From an uncultured Treponema sp. (lineage in GTDB: Bacteria > Spirochaetota > Spirochaetia > Treponematales > Treponemataceae): 47,834 bases of DNA. The position numbers and the translations under genes were made by a program. Of the stretch, positions 25,537 to 36,000 are shown piece by piece; the first letter of the stretch is position 1, and every line of letters starts with the position of its first letter. Below the pieces are notes generated by a model. The model made no database searches, was not told the origin of the DNA, and saw only the letters and a list, made by a program, of their open reading frames with translations. Where the stretch lies: contig CAMVDX010000017.1 in NCBI GenBank assembly GCA_947166355.1, forward strand, positions 1 to 47,834, written 5' to 3'.

Positions 25537-26169
25537 CAACTCTTCTATTACATAATCTCCGTTTGCCGTAAAGCTGATTGAATAATAACGGTCAGGACGG
25601 CAATTCGAAAGGTCTACAGAAAAACTTGTTGCAAGACCAAAACGGGGAACTCTGTATTTACCCGTTGCAAAAGCCGCAATTTTATAAAGCTGTTTTCGCT
25701 CACGTAAAGTAGAACCATAACCAAGCAGCATACACTGCCCGTAATCATTATAATATTTTTCAAGCAAAGTGCCTTTGGTGCGTTCTCGGCGTTCTTCTAT
25801 AATCCGGTTTTTACCGTAAATTCTGGAAGGAAAAATAAAGTATTTTCCGCCGGCAGTTACTCTCGCAAATTCCACTGCAAGATAAGAACCACCCCAGGAA
25901 CGTTCTATTACTGCTATTTCATTTCCATTTGAATCAATTATAGCAAATGTACCGCTTACTGTATTTCCTTCTGATACCGAAGAACCAGTAGAAAGACTTG
26001 AAGAACCGTAGATTTTAATTCTCAGAAATTCCTGAGGAATATTTTGAGAAAGTCCCATTGCAGCATTCCAGCAGGCAAGATATGACAAGCAGGTAAAAAC
26101 AAGATAAGTAATAACAATCAGCATAAGTAAAGGAGATAGAAGCTTTAGGAAATTATTCTGCTTTTTCAA
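25534..26169 (-). CDS. Membrane-anchored protein of unknown function
   Basis: A 211-aa protein from TTG at 26169, where AGGAG stands 5 nt upstream; an ATG at 26202 without a Shine-Dalgarno would add 11 residues. One N-terminal membrane segment (LLSPLLMLIVITYLVFTCLSYL) anchors a beta-rich extracytoplasmic domain (GTFAIIDSNGNEIAVIERSWGG, KYFIFPSRIYGKNR, YYSISFTANGDYVIEEL). The start overlaps the end of a 37-codon ORF, which in turn follows ligA. I do not recognise the family. Its stop codon is supplied by the adjoining repeat element. Confidence 0.65.
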   Translation of the reverse strand: MKKQNNFLKLLSPLLMLIVITYLVFTCLSYLACWNAAMGLSQNIPQEFLRIKIYGSSSLSTGSSVSEGNTVSGTFAIIDSNGNEIAVIERSWGGSYLAVEFARVTAGGKYFIFPSRIYGKNRIIEERRERTKGTLLEKYYNDYGQCMLLGYGSTLRERKQLYKIAAFATGKYRVPRFGLATSFSVDLSNCRPDRYYSISFTANGDYVIEEL

Positions 26170-26266
26170 ATAAACTCCTGTTATACTGAATCTTCTCAGC
26201 ATAGCCGTTCAGAGATTCGCTTATAATGCTCAGCTGAAGCATTTTATCAGCTTTCAGCCGCCGCAT
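26153..26266 (-). CDS. Possible 37-aa small protein downstream of ligA
   Basis: An ORF from ATG 26266 to TAA 26153, reading MRRLKADKMLQLSIISES and ending RSLFEKAE. It is an amphipathic helical composition without low-complexity sequence. It sits 20 bp after the ligA stop and overlaps the TTG start of the next gene by 17 nt, an arrangement seen for coupled genes. No strong Shine-Dalgarno is visible, so it may be only a leader ORF. Confidence 0.3.
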   Translation of the reverse strand: MRRLKADKMLQLSIISESLNGYAEKIQYNRSLFEKAE

Positions 26267-26286
26267 CCAAAGTTTCGGACGACACT

Positions 26287-28206
26287 TTATTGTATTAGTT
26301 CTAAGAACTGTTTTTCGTCAATTACAGGTATACCAAGTTTTGCAGCCTTTACATTTTTTGAAGAACCGCTTGATGTATCATTTGTAACAAGGTAAGACAA
26401 ATCCTTTGTTACAGAAGATTTTGTCGTTCCGCCGTTTTTCTTTACAAGCTGTTCTGCATCTGCTCTTTTCATTGTAACAAGCTCGCCTGTAAAACAGAAG
26501 GATTTTCCAGCAAGAATTCCACCGCCTGATTGTTCCAGTTCTATTGTACCGGAATCAACCAGCTGCCGCATTTCTTCTGCATTTTCAGAAAGTCCTTCAA
26601 CAATTGTATGCGCCATAATTTCAGCAAAACCGTAAACTGCCGCAATCTGATCTTCATTTGCAGCAAGCAGTTTTTCAAGAGAATCAAAGCCTGCCGCTAT
26701 CAGTTTTTCAGCAGAAGTTTCACCAATTCCTTCTATATCAAATGCACCTACAAAGGTTGCAAGCCTCATGCGGCGGTGATTCTGAATGGAATTATAAACC
26801 TTCTGTGCTCCAAGAGATTTTTTATCTGCTTCCATGCTTTCTTCATTAAGAAAATATGGAACAAGATCCTCAACCTGGAGAGTATAAATATCAGAAATCC
26901 CCTTAAGCCTGCCGTCATTAAAAAGCGACGTAATAAGAGTTTCTCCGAGGTCTCGTATATCAACCACCTGCTGATATTTTAAGAGCTGGTGAAGCACACG
27001 CTTTTTACACGCCTTGTTAGGACAGAATAACCTGCTGCATTCATCTACGAGCTGAGTTCCGCAGACCTCGCATACTTTTGGAAATTCAACCGGCTTTGTT
27101 TCAAGATCTTTTTCTTCTACAACACTTTCTATCTTTGGAATGATTTCGCCACGCTTTACAACAACAACATGACTTCCAATATGAACACCAAGCTTACGAA
27201 GAGTATCGGGATTTGCAAGACTCGCACGCTGAACGCGGGTTCCATTCAATTCAACTTCATCAAAAATTGCAACCGGAGTATAGGTTCCGCCGTTCACACT
27301 CCATTCAACTTCGCGTAATGTAGTTACTGCTTCTTCCAGACTGAATTTAAAAGCAATCTGATGGTCTGGTCTGTCACGACTTGCATCTGCAAGATTTATA
27401 ACACGCTCTTTTATAACAAGCCCGTCAATATCATATTCAAGAGAAGAACGTTCTTCCATAACCTTTGCACGGTATGCTATTACGCGATCCGGCGATTTAC
27501 AGATTACAAGCTTTACAACATTAAATCCGCAGTCCATGAGCCAGCGGATTTTTTCTTCTTCATAATTAAAATAAGAATTTCCGTCAGTAGACAAGGCATC
27601 GTATACGATGAACTTTAAGAACTCACTGCCCTTTCCATCCTTTCGTTTCATAAGACCATTTGCCGCATTACGACAGTTTGCCTTATCAGGAAAGTGAGTT
27701 TTATGAACCTCGTGTGTCATTATTACTTCACCGCGTATTCCACCGGTAAAAGGAACAAGAACTCCGTCTTTATAAATGGCAGCATTTACACCGCCCATCT
27801 TTCTGGCATTTGCAGTAATATCATCACCGATTGTACCGTCACCCCGTGTTACAGCCCTTTTTAGATAACCGCCTTCATACTGCAATTCAAGCGAAGCACC
27901 GTCCAGCTTATATTCTACAAGATATTCGTCGTATTTATGTTTTTCTGCCCACGCTAAAAACTGTTCCGGATTGGCTGCCTTTTCCTGACTGCCCATCGGC
28001 ATAACATGCTGAACCTTAGCGAAGTTTCCAGAGTCAGCTCCAACTTTATGCAGAATCGGGTTAGTCGGGTCTAACTGTTTTAATTCATCCCAAAGCTTAT
28101 CGAATTCTGCGTCACTAATTTCGCCTTCGCCGTCGTAGTAGGATTTCTGATAGCGGGTAATGAGGTTTTCGAGTTCTGAGATTCTCTGAGATTCAAATAA
28201 GTCCAT
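26287..28206 (-). CDS. ligA: NAD+-dependent DNA ligase LigA
   Basis: A 639-aa ligase that seals nicks using NAD+. The AMP-accepting lysine is Lys100 in EYKLDGAS; GDGTIGDDITANARK and IAFKFSLEEAVTTLREVEW are nucleotidyltransferase motifs. The zinc finger is CEVCG...CPNKAC near 385-410. Helix-hairpin-helix repeats (FDIEGIGETSAEKLIAAGF) precede a C-terminal BRCT domain (AGKSFCFTGELVTMKRADAEQ to the end). It is slightly shorter than the usual 670 residues but complete. A dispersed repeat lies immediately upstream. Confidence 0.96.
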   Translation of the reverse strand: MDLFESQRISELENLITRYQKSYYDGEGEISDAEFDKLWDELKQLDPTNPILHKVGADSGNFAKVQHVMPMGSQEKAANPEQFLAWAEKHKYDEYLVEYKLDGASLELQYEGGYLKRAVTRGDGTIGDDITANARKMGGVNAAIYKDGVLVPFTGGIRGEVIMTHEVHKTHFPDKANCRNAANGLMKRKDGKGSEFLKFIVYDALSTDGNSYFNYEEEKIRWLMDCGFNVVKLVICKSPDRVIAYRAKVMEERSSLEYDIDGLVIKERVINLADASRDRPDHQIAFKFSLEEAVTTLREVEWSVNGGTYTPVAIFDEVELNGTRVQRASLANPDTLRKLGVHIGSHVVVVKRGEIIPKIESVVEEKDLETKPVEFPKVCEVCGTQLVDECSRLFCPNKACKKRVLHQLLKYQQVVDIRDLGETLITSLFNDGRLKGISDIYTLQVEDLVPYFLNEESMEADKKSLGAQKVYNSIQNHRRMRLATFVGAFDIEGIGETSAEKLIAAGFDSLEKLLAANEDQIAAVYGFAEIMAHTIVEGLSENAEEMRQLVDSGTIELEQSGGGILAGKSFCFTGELVTMKRADAEQLVKKNGGTTKSSVTKDLSYLVTNDTSSGSSKNVKAAKLGIPVIDEKQFLELIQ

Positions 28207-28225
28207 TTTATTAACCTTATAAAAA

Positions 28226-28323
28226 TGTCATGCTGAACTTGTTTCAGCATCTCAGTCTAAGAGATTCCGAAACACACATTCGTAGCAGGTGCGTGCGAAT
28301 GTGGCGTAGCGTTCGGAATGACA
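28226..28323. repeat. Dispersed palindromic repeat (TGTCAT...ATGACA)
   Basis: The element is bounded by TGTCAT and ATGACA. It contains hairpins tgctgaa/ttcagca, attccgaa/ttcggaat and cattcg/cgaatg. It lies between trmB and ligA and may end trmB transcription. The left hairpin is shared with the element at 17149-17209. Confidence 0.75.
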
Positions 28324-28331
28324 CTACAATT

Positions 28332-29087
28332 CTATTCTTTGATGAAGTACAACTCTGTTATGCTTCTGTCAGCCTTGAGTCCCTTGCGCTCAAACTTGGT
28401 CTGAGCACGCCACGGCTGTGGTTCTGCAAAGCCATCGTATTTATTTTTCAAATGCTCAGTCTGCCTCAATTCTTCAAGCGCAAACTCTGCATAATCAATT
28501 ATATCAGTTACAAAATAAATATATCCGCCTGGGGCAAGCTTTTGAGCAAACAGATTTGTGCGGGGCCGCTGCACCATACGGCGTTTGTGATGACGTTTTT
28601 TAGGCCATGGATCTGGAAAGAAGATATGAAATCCATTTACAGAATTATCACCAATCATATATTCCAGAACTTCAAGCGCATCATATTCAATAATGTAAAG
28701 ATTCTTTAAATCGCGTTTTTTGATTTCTGAAAGAACTTTGCCTACTCCCGGAGTATGAACTTCAATACCAAGATAATTGATTTCAGAATTTGCTTCAGCA
28801 AGGGCAACAGTTGCATCACCCATTCCAAACCCTATTTCAATTACAATAGGATTTGTATTTCCGAATATATCTACAAAATTTAATTTTTTGTGTTCAAAGG
28901 GAATGCACCAGGAAGGAGCAAGCTCGTTATAAGCACGCTCCTGTGCGGCAGTCATACGGCCGGCACGTAATACATAAGTTTTTACTTCACGCCTCAGATT
29001 CGAGGGTGGAACCTCAGCATTTTCGGCAGTTTCGCCGTTTTCTACGCTTTCTAATTTATTTTCCATATTTTCCATTTCCTTAATCAT
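28332..29087 (-). CDS. trmB: tRNA (guanine-N7-)-methyltransferase TrmB
   Basis: A SAM-dependent enzyme making m7G46 in tRNA. The SAM loop VIEIGFGMGDATVALA, LGIEVHTPGVGKVL and the family signature FPDPWPKKRHHKRR are all present; the C-terminus has YIYFVTDIIDYAEFALEEL. The start is uncertain: TTG 29102, ATG 29087 (GGGAG 3 nt upstream) and ATG 29066 (AAGGA about 10 nt upstream) are in frame, and the first 35 residues are non-conserved acidic sequence. At 29087 it overlaps the stop of the preceding lipoprotein gene by 8 nt. Confidence 0.93.
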   Translation of the reverse strand: MIKEMENMENKLESVENGETAENAEVPPSNLRREVKTYVLRAGRMTAAQERAYNELAPSWCIPFEHKKLNFVDIFGNTNPIVIEIGFGMGDATVALAEANSEINYLGIEVHTPGVGKVLSEIKKRDLKNLYIIEYDALEVLEYMIGDNSVNGFHIFFPDPWPKKRHHKRRMVQRPRTNLFAQKLAPGGYIYFVTDIIDYAEFALEELRQTEHLKNKYDGFAEPQPWRAQTKFERKGLKADRSITELYFIKE

Positions 29088-29757
29088 CTTCTCCCGGAAC
29101 AACTTTTCGCTCCGGTTCCATACAGATTACCCTGCCGTTATTTGCATACCACATAATTCTGTAGGTATCTGCTTCACGGAATACATTCCATATTCCGCGG
29201 ACTGTTCTGAATTCATCTGGCCTCGGACCAAAAAAAAGAACAGTTTTTTCTTTATCATAAATTATGATTTTTTCGTATCCATTTTTTTTAATGATTTCAG
29301 AAGATAAATCTGAAATCATTATATCATAAAACTCTTCATCATAAGTAACCTTAAATGTAAATGAAGTTTCTTTTTCATCTGCATTATAATATGTTACCTC
29401 ATAATAACCCGCAGGTATTTTTTCATTATCAGGCGGAACAAGATTATTACAACCAGCCCACTGAAGTCCATCGGCAGCTAACCTCTGAATATCAGAAATA
29501 TACCATGTATAATCCGTATCAAGCGATTTTATTTTCAGAGTTTCGTATCGTTTTACATCAGAAACAGATGCCATATAAACAGCAAGTCTTGAAGACGGCG
29601 GCAAATCTTCTGAGGTATAATCAAAAATTACAGAATAATCAGGCTGAAATATTTCTGGAGTATTTTGAGAACACGAAACCACAAAAAAACAAAATAAAAC
29701 AGAAAATACAAGAGAAAGGCAACTGATTTTTTGATGGTGACTTTGCATATACGGCAT
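29080..29757 (-). CDS. Lipoprotein of unknown function
   Basis: A 225-aa protein with a lipoprotein signal peptide (VFSVLFCFFVVSC, Cys29) and a mixed beta-rich body (YETLKIKSLDTDYTWYISDIQ, GYYEVTYYNADEKETSFTFKV, EKIIIYDKEKTVLFFGPRP). No enzymatic motif is recognised. Its ATG overlaps the TGA of the preceding gene by one base (TGATG), and its end overlaps trmB, so the three are probably one operon transcribed from 30986-30958. Confidence 0.7.
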   Translation of the reverse strand: MPYMQSHHQKISCLSLVFSVLFCFFVVSCSQNTPEIFQPDYSVIFDYTSEDLPPSSRLAVYMASVSDVKRYETLKIKSLDTDYTWYISDIQRLAADGLQWAGCNNLVPPDNEKIPAGYYEVTYYNADEKETSFTFKVTYDEEFYDIMISDLSSEIIKKNGYEKIIIYDKEKTVLFFGPRPDEFRTVRGIWNVFREADTYRIMWYANNGRVICMEPERKVVPGEDD

Positions 29758-30920
29758 CAGAAATTGAAATTAAGATTGATGACGGTAAGGTCTGAAGCAG
29801 AGAACTGATTAACCAGTGATTCAAATTTTACGTTAACCTTTTTACATGCATCATCAAGATAAGAAAGATAGTACAAGCCCAAGTCTGTTCCTTCCTGACC
29901 TTCTGGTAATTCACGATAGAAGTCAATAAGGGACTTTTTATTTGTATTAGAAGACTTTGCAGTCTCAATGTTATCTTTCATTTCCTGGAATTCATCATCT
30001 TTATTATAAAGTGTAATCGAGAGCCTTCCCTGCTTACCGATAGAAGTAGAACCGCCTCCAAGCTTCCATGAAAGGAATACAAGCTCGTGCTTGCGCTGAA
30101 GTTCCTGAACGATTTTTGCACGTACCTCAGGATCAAAAATCAAGGCATCAATATCATCGATTCCGTGGTACATTGTTTTTGCTTCTTTACGGATATTTGT
30201 ATTTTCGTTATTAAGGGCAAGCTCCATTACCATTACGGAAATATATTCAGCAACCTTGGATTTATCCATGTATGAAGAAAGCAAATTACGGATTGCCACA
30301 TACATTTCTGAAGCGCCTTCATTTTTAGCAAACAAAGTAATTATATACCAGTTCATAAGACCAAGACGGTTCATAAACTTTTCTGACATTAAAAGGTATA
30401 TATTTTTTTCTTCAGAAGAATAATCTTCATTTGTCATAATTGACTTCCAGATTGGATCAAGAATCTGGCGTCGTGTACTCTGAATTGTAGCTTCCTTGTT
30501 CTGTAAAATTGTACGAAGCTGACGTTCAGACATATTTGTACGTTCATCAATAAGATGAGAAGGATTTGCACGGTTATGCTTACGTACACATTCACATTGT
30601 ATAAGAGCAGCATAAACATCGCGGTCAAACTGTTTGTAAAGCAGGGAATAAACAATTACTTTAGACAAATCCATGACTTCCTGACGGGAAGAAACGAATT
30701 CAGACATTGAAATTTCAATTTTTGAGATATAATCCAGAAGAATCATGCTCTGGATTGACTGAGGAGAAAATTTATCGAGGGAGATTCCGTATTCCTCAAC
30801 ATTATCTGCCAGACGGAATCTCAGAAGTTTCTTATTATGACTAATAAAATTTGAAGCACCATCTTCTGTCAGTATGACTTTGAGAGGAAGCTCCAGAATA
30901 AATTTTTTATCTGATCCCAT
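29757..30920 (-). CDS. Conserved-type treponemal protein of unknown function
   Basis: A 387-aa cytoplasmic-looking protein with no signal peptide or membrane segment. The N-terminus is beta-rich (KKFILELPLKVILTEDGASNF). The middle is helical with a possible DNA- or partner-binding stretch (SERQLRTILQNKEATIQSTRRQILDPIW), and the C-terminus contains LSWKLGGGSTSIGKQGRLSITLYN. ATG 30920 (AGG 4 nt upstream) is chosen over 30989, because the longer form would span a strong promoter (TTTACA-17-TATAAT). I do not recognise a family. Confidence 0.7.
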   Translation of the reverse strand: MGSDKKFILELPLKVILTEDGASNFISHNKKLLRFRLADNVEEYGISLDKFSPQSIQSMILLDYISKIEISMSEFVSSRQEVMDLSKVIVYSLLYKQFDRDVYAALIQCECVRKHNRANPSHLIDERTNMSERQLRTILQNKEATIQSTRRQILDPIWKSIMTNEDYSSEEKNIYLLMSEKFMNRLGLMNWYIITLFAKNEGASEMYVAIRNLLSSYMDKSKVAEYISVMVMELALNNENTNIRKEAKTMYHGIDDIDALIFDPEVRAKIVQELQRKHELVFLSWKLGGGSTSIGKQGRLSITLYNKDDEFQEMKDNIETAKSSNTNKKSLIDFYRELPEGQEGTDLGLYYLSYLDDACKKVNVKFESLVNQFSASDLTVINLNFNF

Positions 30921-30957
30921 ATATCCTGCTAAACTAAATCTTTTTTTATTATTTACT

Positions 30958-30986
30958 ATTATACACGATAGGACTTGCATTGTAAA
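30958..30986 (-). promoter_or_regulatory. Promoter for the unknown protein-lipoprotein-trmB genes
   Basis: On the minus strand TTTACA (30986-30981), 17 nt, TATAAT (30963-30958). This is the clearest promoter in the divergent 30921-31010 gap. Confidence 0.7.
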
Positions 30987-31010
30987 CAATAAAAATTTAA
31001 ACTAAGCATA

Positions 31011-33002
31011 ATGAGATTACGCAAGAGATTTTACTGCATTTTCTTACTTCTCCTACTTGCACTTGAGCCGGTTTTTGCAGGCAAAACGCTTTATGGAACG
31101 GAATTATGCAGTTCTGTGTACAATTTTCTCAAAAAAAACGGCTTTTCACCTGCTACACAGAGTCTTGTAACTTCCGGTGAAAATGCTTTTCCCTATAATG
31201 TAATTGTCACCTTCCCTTCAAATAACGGTAATGAAGCTGAAAATCTTATTTTCATAATTCCACAGGAAGATGTCAGCGAAAATCAGAATGTCTTAAAAGA
31301 AACTCTTTCTGCCCTTTATAATTCACGTACAGAACGTACTTTTAATATAATCGTGCTTTTTGCTTACGGAGAAAAACAAAAAATAGAAAAACCTGATATG
31401 ATTTTTGGAACCCAGGTTTTTATTGAAACCTTAAACTCAAATCATAACTACACAGCGGTTATTTTAGATTTGAATAACACAAAAAACACTATTGAGTTCT
31501 GTTCACAGGGGATTATAGCGCCGTCATGGCTTATTCAAAATACCTACTCGAGCTGTCAGGCTTCTGGAAACAGGGTTGATATTCCAAGATTTTTTGTCAG
31601 TCATATTGCCTCATATAGTTTTATACATAACAGAATTCTTTCGATTTTTTATGAAAATGAAATTCCTGCAATTTTCTTAAAGCTTGCTCCACCAGCAAAT
31701 CAAAACATTAAACAAATCATACTTGATTCTACAAAACGTTTTGCCTCTATAAATAATAAAAACTGGGAACGACACTTTATGATGGTACGGCTCTTCGGGC
31801 ATCTTTACATGCTCACAGAACAGATTATCTTAAGAATTGTTCTTCCGGTTATAATGCTCTGGATTTTATTTATTTTTATTCTCGTATTCATTAATTCACG
31901 GCTTAAACGCAGGGCCTGGTCTGCAATTAGAAAAATCTGGTTTACGGTTCCGGTAATCTATGCGGCACTAGTTGTATCTTTTATACTCGGGCGTTTTGTA
32001 TTTATCAACATGGGAACTTCTTTAAGCGACACAGCCAGAGTTTACGGAATTCTTGCAGTACAAATTTTAACAGCACTTTTTCTGCTGAGTCTTTTTTTTA
32101 TTCTCATTCTTTCACTTAATTTCAGCTTTGAAGAAAGATCCATTGACTATCTTCTGGTTATCTGCTGTTTTATAAATCAATCTGTTTTTATTCTTATTGA
32201 TATATCACTTTCACCAATTTTTGTAACAATCTGCCTGCTCTCATTTATTGCCCTGACAATCAGAAACAATGCGCTTCATGTAATAATTTTTATTCTGATG
32301 ATTCTTCCTCTCATTCCATACGGAAACGCTGTTCTTTTCAGTTCAAACATACGTCAGCTTTCAACCTTTATAGAATCAAACAGAAATATAAGTTTTATAA
32401 TTCCTCTGGTTATCTACCCTATTTATCTTATTCTTTTCAGAACACTTATTTCTATCCGTAGCCACAGTAAAAAAATGCATACTGTAATTATGGGAGCTGT
32501 TTCGTATTTTATTTTTATTTCAGTATTTCTTATAATCCTTGGTTCTGTACGCACAAAGCAGGTAAAATCAAAACAGCCGTCTGCTCCTGTTGTACAGGTA
32601 AGTCTTGAAGACAGCGACCTGATTCAAATCAGTTATAGTGATAAAAAGATTTTTGATGATTTAATAAGAACTCTGAATATTGAACTGAAAAAAGACTGCA
32701 TTCTCTGCGATGTTCAGGTTACAGCTCAGACTCAGACTCCTGTTTTATATACAGATAATGATTATAAAATGATTTCGGAAAATTCCGTAAGATTCAGTAT
32801 TCCAGACTATCCTCCTAAAAAAATGACCTTCAGTTATGGTACTACAACGGAGCCGTGCAAAATAATTGTTTCGGCCGTTATCGAAAATGCAAGTGATGAA
32901 AGTATTCAAGAAAATGATAATAAAAAAGAAGGAATTGAAGATAAAGGAACCAATTCTTATAAATTCATAAGCCAAAATTATACAATTGGAGATATCGAAT
33001 GA
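31011..33002 (+). CDS. Polytopic membrane protein with N-terminal extracytoplasmic domain, possibly degenerate M28-like
   Basis: A 663-aa protein with a signal peptide (FYCIFLLLLLALEPVFAG). An alpha/beta ectodomain of about 250 residues follows (ENLIFIIPQEDVS, FNIIVLFAYGEKQ, YTAVILDLNNT, NEIPAIFLKLAPP). Its strand order and the placement before a membrane domain recall M28-type aminopeptidases, but no metal-binding residues are evident. About 8-9 membrane helices (280-525) and a soluble C-terminal tail follow. The start has no Shine-Dalgarno. The end overlaps the DinB ORF by 4 nt (ATGA). Function unknown; the M28 likeness is a weak inference. Confidence 0.65.
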   Translation: MRLRKRFYCIFLLLLLALEPVFAGKTLYGTELCSSVYNFLKKNGFSPATQSLVTSGENAFPYNVIVTFPSNNGNEAENLIFIIPQEDVSENQNVLKETLSALYNSRTERTFNIIVLFAYGEKQKIEKPDMIFGTQVFIETLNSNHNYTAVILDLNNTKNTIEFCSQGIIAPSWLIQNTYSSCQASGNRVDIPRFFVSHIASYSFIHNRILSIFYENEIPAIFLKLAPPANQNIKQIILDSTKRFASINNKNWERHFMMVRLFGHLYMLTEQIILRIVLPVIMLWILFIFILVFINSRLKRRAWSAIRKIWFTVPVIYAALVVSFILGRFVFINMGTSLSDTARVYGILAVQILTALFLLSLFFILILSLNFSFEERSIDYLLVICCFINQSVFILIDISLSPIFVTICLLSFIALTIRNNALHVIIFILMILPLIPYGNAVLFSSNIRQLSTFIESNRNISFIIPLVIYPIYLILFRTLISIRSHSKKMHTVIMGAVSYFIFISVFLIILGSVRTKQVKSKQPSAPVVQVSLEDSDLIQISYSDKKIFDDLIRTLNIELKKDCILCDVQVTAQTQTPVLYTDNDYKMISENSVRFSIPDYPPKKMTFSYGTTTEPCKIIVSAVIENASDESIQENDNKKEGIEDKGTNSYKFISQNYTIGDIE

Positions 33003-36000
33003 GCATAAATCACTGGTATCTTCATGTAGATCTGGATGCTTTTTTTGCCTCTGTTGAACAGCTGGATAATCCCCAGCTGAGGGGAAAACCTGTAATTGTC
33101 GGCGGAAAGCCAGAAGACAGGCGTAGTGTTGTTTCTACTGCTTCTTACGAAGCACGGGCATTTGGAGTTCATTCTGCAATGCCGACATTTCAGGCTTATA
33201 AACTTTGTCCTCAGGGAATTTTTGTACACGGGCGCATGCAGCGTTATGCTGAACTTTCACATCAGATTATGAATATTTTCCGTGACTATTCTCCAGACGT
33301 AGACCAGATGTCTATTGACGAAGCGTTTATAGACCTCAGCGGAACAGAAAAGCTTTTCGGCCCGCCTCAGGAAACTGCCCGCAATATAAAAGCACGTGTA
33401 AAAGCCGAAACAGGACTCACAGTTTCTGTAGGTCTTGCTTCTACAAAATATCTTGCAAAAATTGCTTCAGGGCTTTCTAAACCAGACGGCTTTTGTGAAA
33501 TAAAACATGGAGATGAAACAAACTTTATGCTCTCTCTACCTCTTAATAAGGTATGGGGACTCGGCCCAAAATCTCTTGAACTAATAAGAAAGAAGGGACT
33601 TACCTCCACCCGTGATATCTATGAACGCGACTTAGATACTCTCGAATTTCTTTTCGGCAAAAATATGGCGTTCTTTCTTTATAATGTTGTACGCGGAATA
33701 GAAAAAGAATCCTTCAGTCGTGAAACAAAATCTCATTCAATAAGCGCAGAAACGACATTTCCTTATGACCTCACCGACATCTACACAATCGAAACCGAGC
33801 TTCTGGAACTGGCACACGGAGTTTTTTTCCGTTTACTGAAAGAAGAAAGTTATTCCCGCACGGCCTTTGTAAAAATCCGATATGATGATTTTTCCACCTG
33901 CACCGTTCAGGAAACTGTAAACCGCAATATAATTACTCTTGACACTTTTTTCGAAATCATAAAAAGACTTTTTGAAAAACGATATGAAAACGGGCGTGGT
34001 ATAAGACTTCTGGGAGTTGGCTTCGAAAATATTGTAAAAGAAGAAAAACCTTTTCAGCAGGAACTTTTTGACATAAACCGCGATGAAAAAAAACAGGCTG
34101 TAGAAAAAGCAATTTTAAGTCTTTCAAAAAAACATCCTGAAATAAAAGTAAGCAAAGCCCGCACACTAAAAAATATACTGGCTGCATTTCTTGCAATGGG
34201 AATGATTACAGCCACCCCGTTAAAAGCACAGGAACTTCAGGAATCAGATAATAATACAACTGATTCTCCGGCCGCTGTCTCTGAGCTGGAACTTGAAGAA
34301 CCTGCCACACTTTTTGACTGGGATATAAACGACAAAAATCATGTAGATCTCACGGTTGAAGGTTTTTGGGACGGCAGATTTGTACAAAACCTTGATTTTA
34401 CATTTGCAAATGGAACTGCCCCGGCTTTTTCTGCCGCACCTCCTGTGTTCAAACAGGAAGTTGAACTTTCAGCACTTCTTCTTTTGAATAATCACTGGTA
34501 TCTTGAAGCTGATTTTGCAGACGAGTTCAAAAAAAACACCGTTGCAGCCGGATATAAAAGTGACGGCTTTGTACGTCACGCAAGAATTGCAAACCGTGGA
34601 ATTACTATGCCGCAGGGCTATTCCGCAGATATTTTTGGATATTCAGTTGCAGGCGGTGACAATCAGGCACCGGGAATTCTTGTAAACCTCGCTACCCCCC
34701 AGGAACGTCTTCAGGCTGATTTTGTCGCACGCTATGATATGACATCTCCCAAAACGGCAACCTTTTACGGAATGAACAGCGTTACAGATACCGTTCTTGA
34801 GCTTTCTGATTTTATGTACGGCAGGGAATTTCGCTTTCCTTCCTCAGCTGCTTCCAGCCTTAATTCTATTAGCGGAATTTATATTAAGAATTCAGCCGGT
34901 ACAGGATATAAAAAACTTACGCCAGATGAATATGCAATTCTCCCCTCAAAAAACAGACTTATAATTTCTATAAGGTCTGGCGGTGGAATAAAAACTGAAA
35001 AAAAAGTTCCTGAAATTCTTGTTACCTTTGACAATCCACAAGCCGTTCAGACAATTATTAAAGCAGGCGGAAGCTACAGGGATTCAGAATCATTTTTCGG
35101 AAAGATACAACAGCTTTTTTCTTCTGCACAAGCAGCCGCTCCTGAAACTGAACAAAGCAGCAGCATATCACAAAAAATTTCTCTGAAAGATTATGCTTAT
35201 CCTCTTGAAAGCGAAATTGATGGAAAGCCAGCTCTTAAAATACAAAGTTCAGAAGGTTTTTCACCGTTTATTTGCACTGCCTTTTATGAGGCAATTACAG
35301 GCTCTGACGAAAACGGAATTTTAGATGTAAGTGTAATTTCAAAAACCACAGAACTTACAGATTCAAGATTCTCTTCTGTAGAAATGCCGGAACTTTACAC
35401 AGCCCTTCTTGATGATTTTATCGAAGACAAGCATCAGTATATTCAAATCATAAAGAATAATTCTTCAGGCAACGCTGATGAAGCTGAAGAAGCATTCCCC
35501 TTTGCATCGCTTTATCCTAAAGCCTATCTTAATTCTGATTATAAAAGTGAACTATATATAAGAATCCGCAGTTATAGTCCTCAGAAGGAACTCAACATTG
35601 GAAAAGACGCAGCTGCCGGTTCAATTGTCGTTTATAAAAACGGAATAGTTGTAAAAGATTTTAAATATAATAAAAATACAGGAACAGTAACCATTACAGA
35701 AGGCGTTTCAGATACAGACACAATCAGAATTACCTGGCAGGAAGACACCGAAGATTTTTCTGGCGGAAGCGTAGTTTTTGGTGCAGGCGTAAAGGCTAAG
35801 TTTTTACCGTCACTTACCGGAGACCTCAGTATTACAGGACGATGGCCGGTGAATAATGATGATGAACGAAAACTTGAAAATGAAACACCTCAGGATGGTT
35901 TTACTGCTGTGTCTACGGGACTTACCTTTGAAAAGGAATATTTTAAGATTTCAGAAAAAGCAGCCCTTGGCATTCACAAAGAAGACACATCTTCTCCAGA

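Noticed and set aside
28230..28709. 159-aa plus-strand ORF opposite trmB
   Set aside because: It begins in the dispersed repeat and shadows trmB, whose family motifs are unambiguous on the other strand.
30921..30989. Longer N-terminus for the unknown protein at 29757-30920
   Set aside because: The extension covers a strong TTTACA-17-TATAAT promoter, so the start at 30920 is preferred.
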